Of a stretch of DNA of 5,526 bases, positions 4,287 through 5,526 are shown piece by piece. Source of the DNA: Sedimentisphaerales bacterium. Its GTDB lineage: Bacteria > Planctomycetota > Phycisphaerae > Sedimentisphaerales > SM23-30. Location of the stretch: positions 1 through 5,526 of the forward strand of contig DAOWIP010000563.1 in the NCBI GenBank assembly GCA_030640865.1, read 5' to 3'. The notes beneath the pieces were generated by a model that had not been told where the DNA came from, did not search any database, and saw nothing but the letters and a program-made list of their open reading frames with translations. Position 1 is the first letter of the stretch. Each line of letters starts with the position of its first letter. Both the position numbers and the translations under genes were made by a program.

Positions 4287-5504
4287 TTACCCGATTTTCA
4301 GATCCGGGTTATTTGGCCCAAGATGTTTAAGCATAACAATCGGGTCTGTCTGGGAATGATTCTCAATTTTTACGCCTGTTTGTGCCGCGTCTTCGCTGAC
4401 AAAATATTCATCGTATGTCAGTTGTCCGTAGCGTATCATAGTGGGCGTTTCGACATCCCACATCCCCATTTTGCCGTGCCCCTGCATCATAATCATACCA
4501 TAAGCGGCCGCGTCTTTGATAACCACCGACCGGCCCGGCAGGATTGTCAGTTCCTTGGCGCTGAAGGCGTCCGATTTATAGCATATCCAATTCTCGATAT
4601 ACCCTTCGGCTTTCATCTCCGCCACAGGCCGCACCGGTTTAGGCCGCATAAAGCGATTTTGCATAAAATTCGGATCGACATTCAGTTCCCAGTCGATCAC
4701 CTCAAGCAGGTGTTCTACATCATTCATCTTATTTTCCGGCGTATCTTTCCACAGCAGTTCTTTTGGTACAATCTGATCGCCGGTAAGTGATTGATACATC
4801 GCGAACACATCGGACGCTTTTTGCGGTTCGTAGGTGCACATACTGCCCGGAGCGTGCAGCAGTCCCGGCGGTACATCCCAGCCCGTACCGACTTCCAGCC
4901 TGTAGGCCCGCGAAATATTGGTGATTTTGTTATCGCCTTTGCTAAAGTCAATCAGGCACTGACGTACCTGTTCTTTTGTAACTCCGGGATTCAAACCGAA
5001 GAATGTATAGGGAAAATCGGCGCCGTAGTTATTGACCTGCGGAGGAAAATAATAGGCCTCCGGCTTGGCCATCTGCCCGGTCAGGCCGGCATGTTCCTGC
5101 CGATGATGAATATGATGTGGCAGTGCCCCTTTATTGTCGAAGAACTTCGAATACATCGGCCAACATTCGTGTTCTTTCCAGACACGCTCACCGATCAATT
5201 CACCTTTTAATACGCCGACAGCCTCGCTAAGCAGTATCTGCTGTACTTCCGAGCCGTCTTCGAATACGACAAAGCTGAGTCCTTCGTTGGGACTGGTTAG
5301 GGGACCGTTGTCTGCCGGAGTTGTCGAGGAAAACCAGCGTTCGTCGATACCGCCTCGTTCTCCGCCCATAGCATAATAATCATCCGGATGAAGTTTTATT
5401 CTCCGCCCCGGCACACAAAACGAACGCGGCACCCAGTTCGGCGCCAACCTCAGTATCCCTTTTCCCTGTTCCATAGCCTTCACAGCAATCGATTGTTTTG
5501 ACAT
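4287..5504 (-). CDS. Cupin protein resembling class I mannose-6-phosphate isomerase
   Basis: A 405-residue soluble protein with no signal peptide. LPHHIHHRQEHA (128-139) aligns with the PMI metal site pattern LSxQVHPDDEYA, placing His133 on the conserved His and His131 where the family usually has Gln. KPEAYYF (147-153) matches the KPEMW block and supplies Glu149. FFGLNPGVTKEQV (168-180) matches the conserved GxxxxVTKEE segment. VPPGLLHAPG (211-220) matches VPxGTxHAxG with His217. A second cupin-like half (about 310-395) contains PGRSVVI and QGHGKMG. PMI interconverts mannose-6-phosphate and fructose-6-phosphate, but the N-terminal ~120 residues are unlike classical ManA and the Gln-to-His change is notable, so the substrate may be another sugar. 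The ATG has an AAGGA Shine-Dalgarno (5513-5517) eight bases upstream. Fold and metal site are likely; activity is inferred. Confidence 0.7.
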   Translation of the reverse strand: MSKQSIAVKAMEQGKGILRLAPNWVPRSFCVPGRRIKLHPDDYYAMGGERGGIDERWFSSTTPADNGPLTSPNEGLSFVVFEDGSEVQQILLSEAVGVLKGELIGERVWKEHECWPMYSKFFDNKGALPHHIHHRQEHAGLTGQMAKPEAYYFPPQVNNYGADFPYTFFGLNPGVTKEQVRQCLIDFSKGDNKITNISRAYRLEVGTGWDVPPGLLHAPGSMCTYEPQKASDVFAMYQSLTGDQIVPKELLWKDTPENKMNDVEHLLEVIDWELNVDPNFMQNRFMRPKPVRPVAEMKAEGYIENWICYKSDAFSAKELTILPGRSVVIKDAAAYGMIMMQGHGKMGMWDVETPTMIRYGQLTYDEYFVSEDAAQTGVKIENHSQTDPIVMLKHLGPNNPDLKIG

Positions 5505-5526
5505 AGTCTGATTCCTTATTAGCCCC

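Noticed and set aside
4143..4790. 215-codon plus-strand open frame with an ATG
   Set aside because: Most of it is antisense to the cupin gene, and its first part is the small-RNA candidate with its T tract. The product (MWRHFHFLTRPMYSRP...) has no recognisable domain.

Overview
The window carries four protein genes, all on the minus strand. In transcription order they are a cupin protein resembling class I mannose-6-phosphate isomerase (4287-5504), adenylosuccinate synthase purA (2339-3625), isoprenyl (undecaprenyl) diphosphate synthase uppS (1345-2121) and a URO-D-superfamily protein of the MtaA/corrinoid-methyltransferase type (64-1317). All four reading frames look intact. The mid-range GC content, the stand-alone URO-D-like gene and the large PMI-like cupin suggest an environmental bacterium of the PVC group, most likely Planctomycetota (Phycisphaerae-like). 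That placement is inference from gene style; there is no rRNA in the window.

Layout, left to right: 1-63 is a short A+T-rich tail after the URO-D gene. 64-2121 holds the URO-D gene and uppS, 27 bp apart and probably co-transcribed. 2122-2338 is a gap with a 50-nt interrupted palindrome, a 14-bp palindrome, a small hairpin at the uppS leader, and a heptad tandem repeat that runs into the last codons of purA. 2339-3625 is purA. 3626-4286 is a 661-bp intergenic region without a convincing protein gene but rich in structure. 4287 to the end is the cupin gene, whose start and Shine-Dalgarno are in the window.

The most interesting part is the 661-bp gap. It contains (a) a plus-strand small-RNA candidate at 4138-4204: an extended -10 promoter places the start on the first bases of a GC-rich stem, and the stem closes directly onto eight T residues. 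Its loop has a 12-bp (7+5) complement to the uppS translation-initiation region. It also contains (b) a 112-nt element at 3644-3755 that folds as a compact three-way junction, with a 16-pair closing stem, immediately upstream of the purA Shine-Dalgarno and just downstream of a candidate purA promoter; (c) two tandem CCCCTG-type hairpins at 3807-3862; and (d) two TTGCGCAT sites spaced exactly 20 bp apart upstream of the small-RNA promoter.

The protein genes are mostly housekeeping: purA serves AMP synthesis and uppS serves the cell-wall lipid carrier. The cupin and URO-D proteins are accessory enzymes of uncertain substrate. No phage, CRISPR, insertion-sequence or tRNA gene was recognised.
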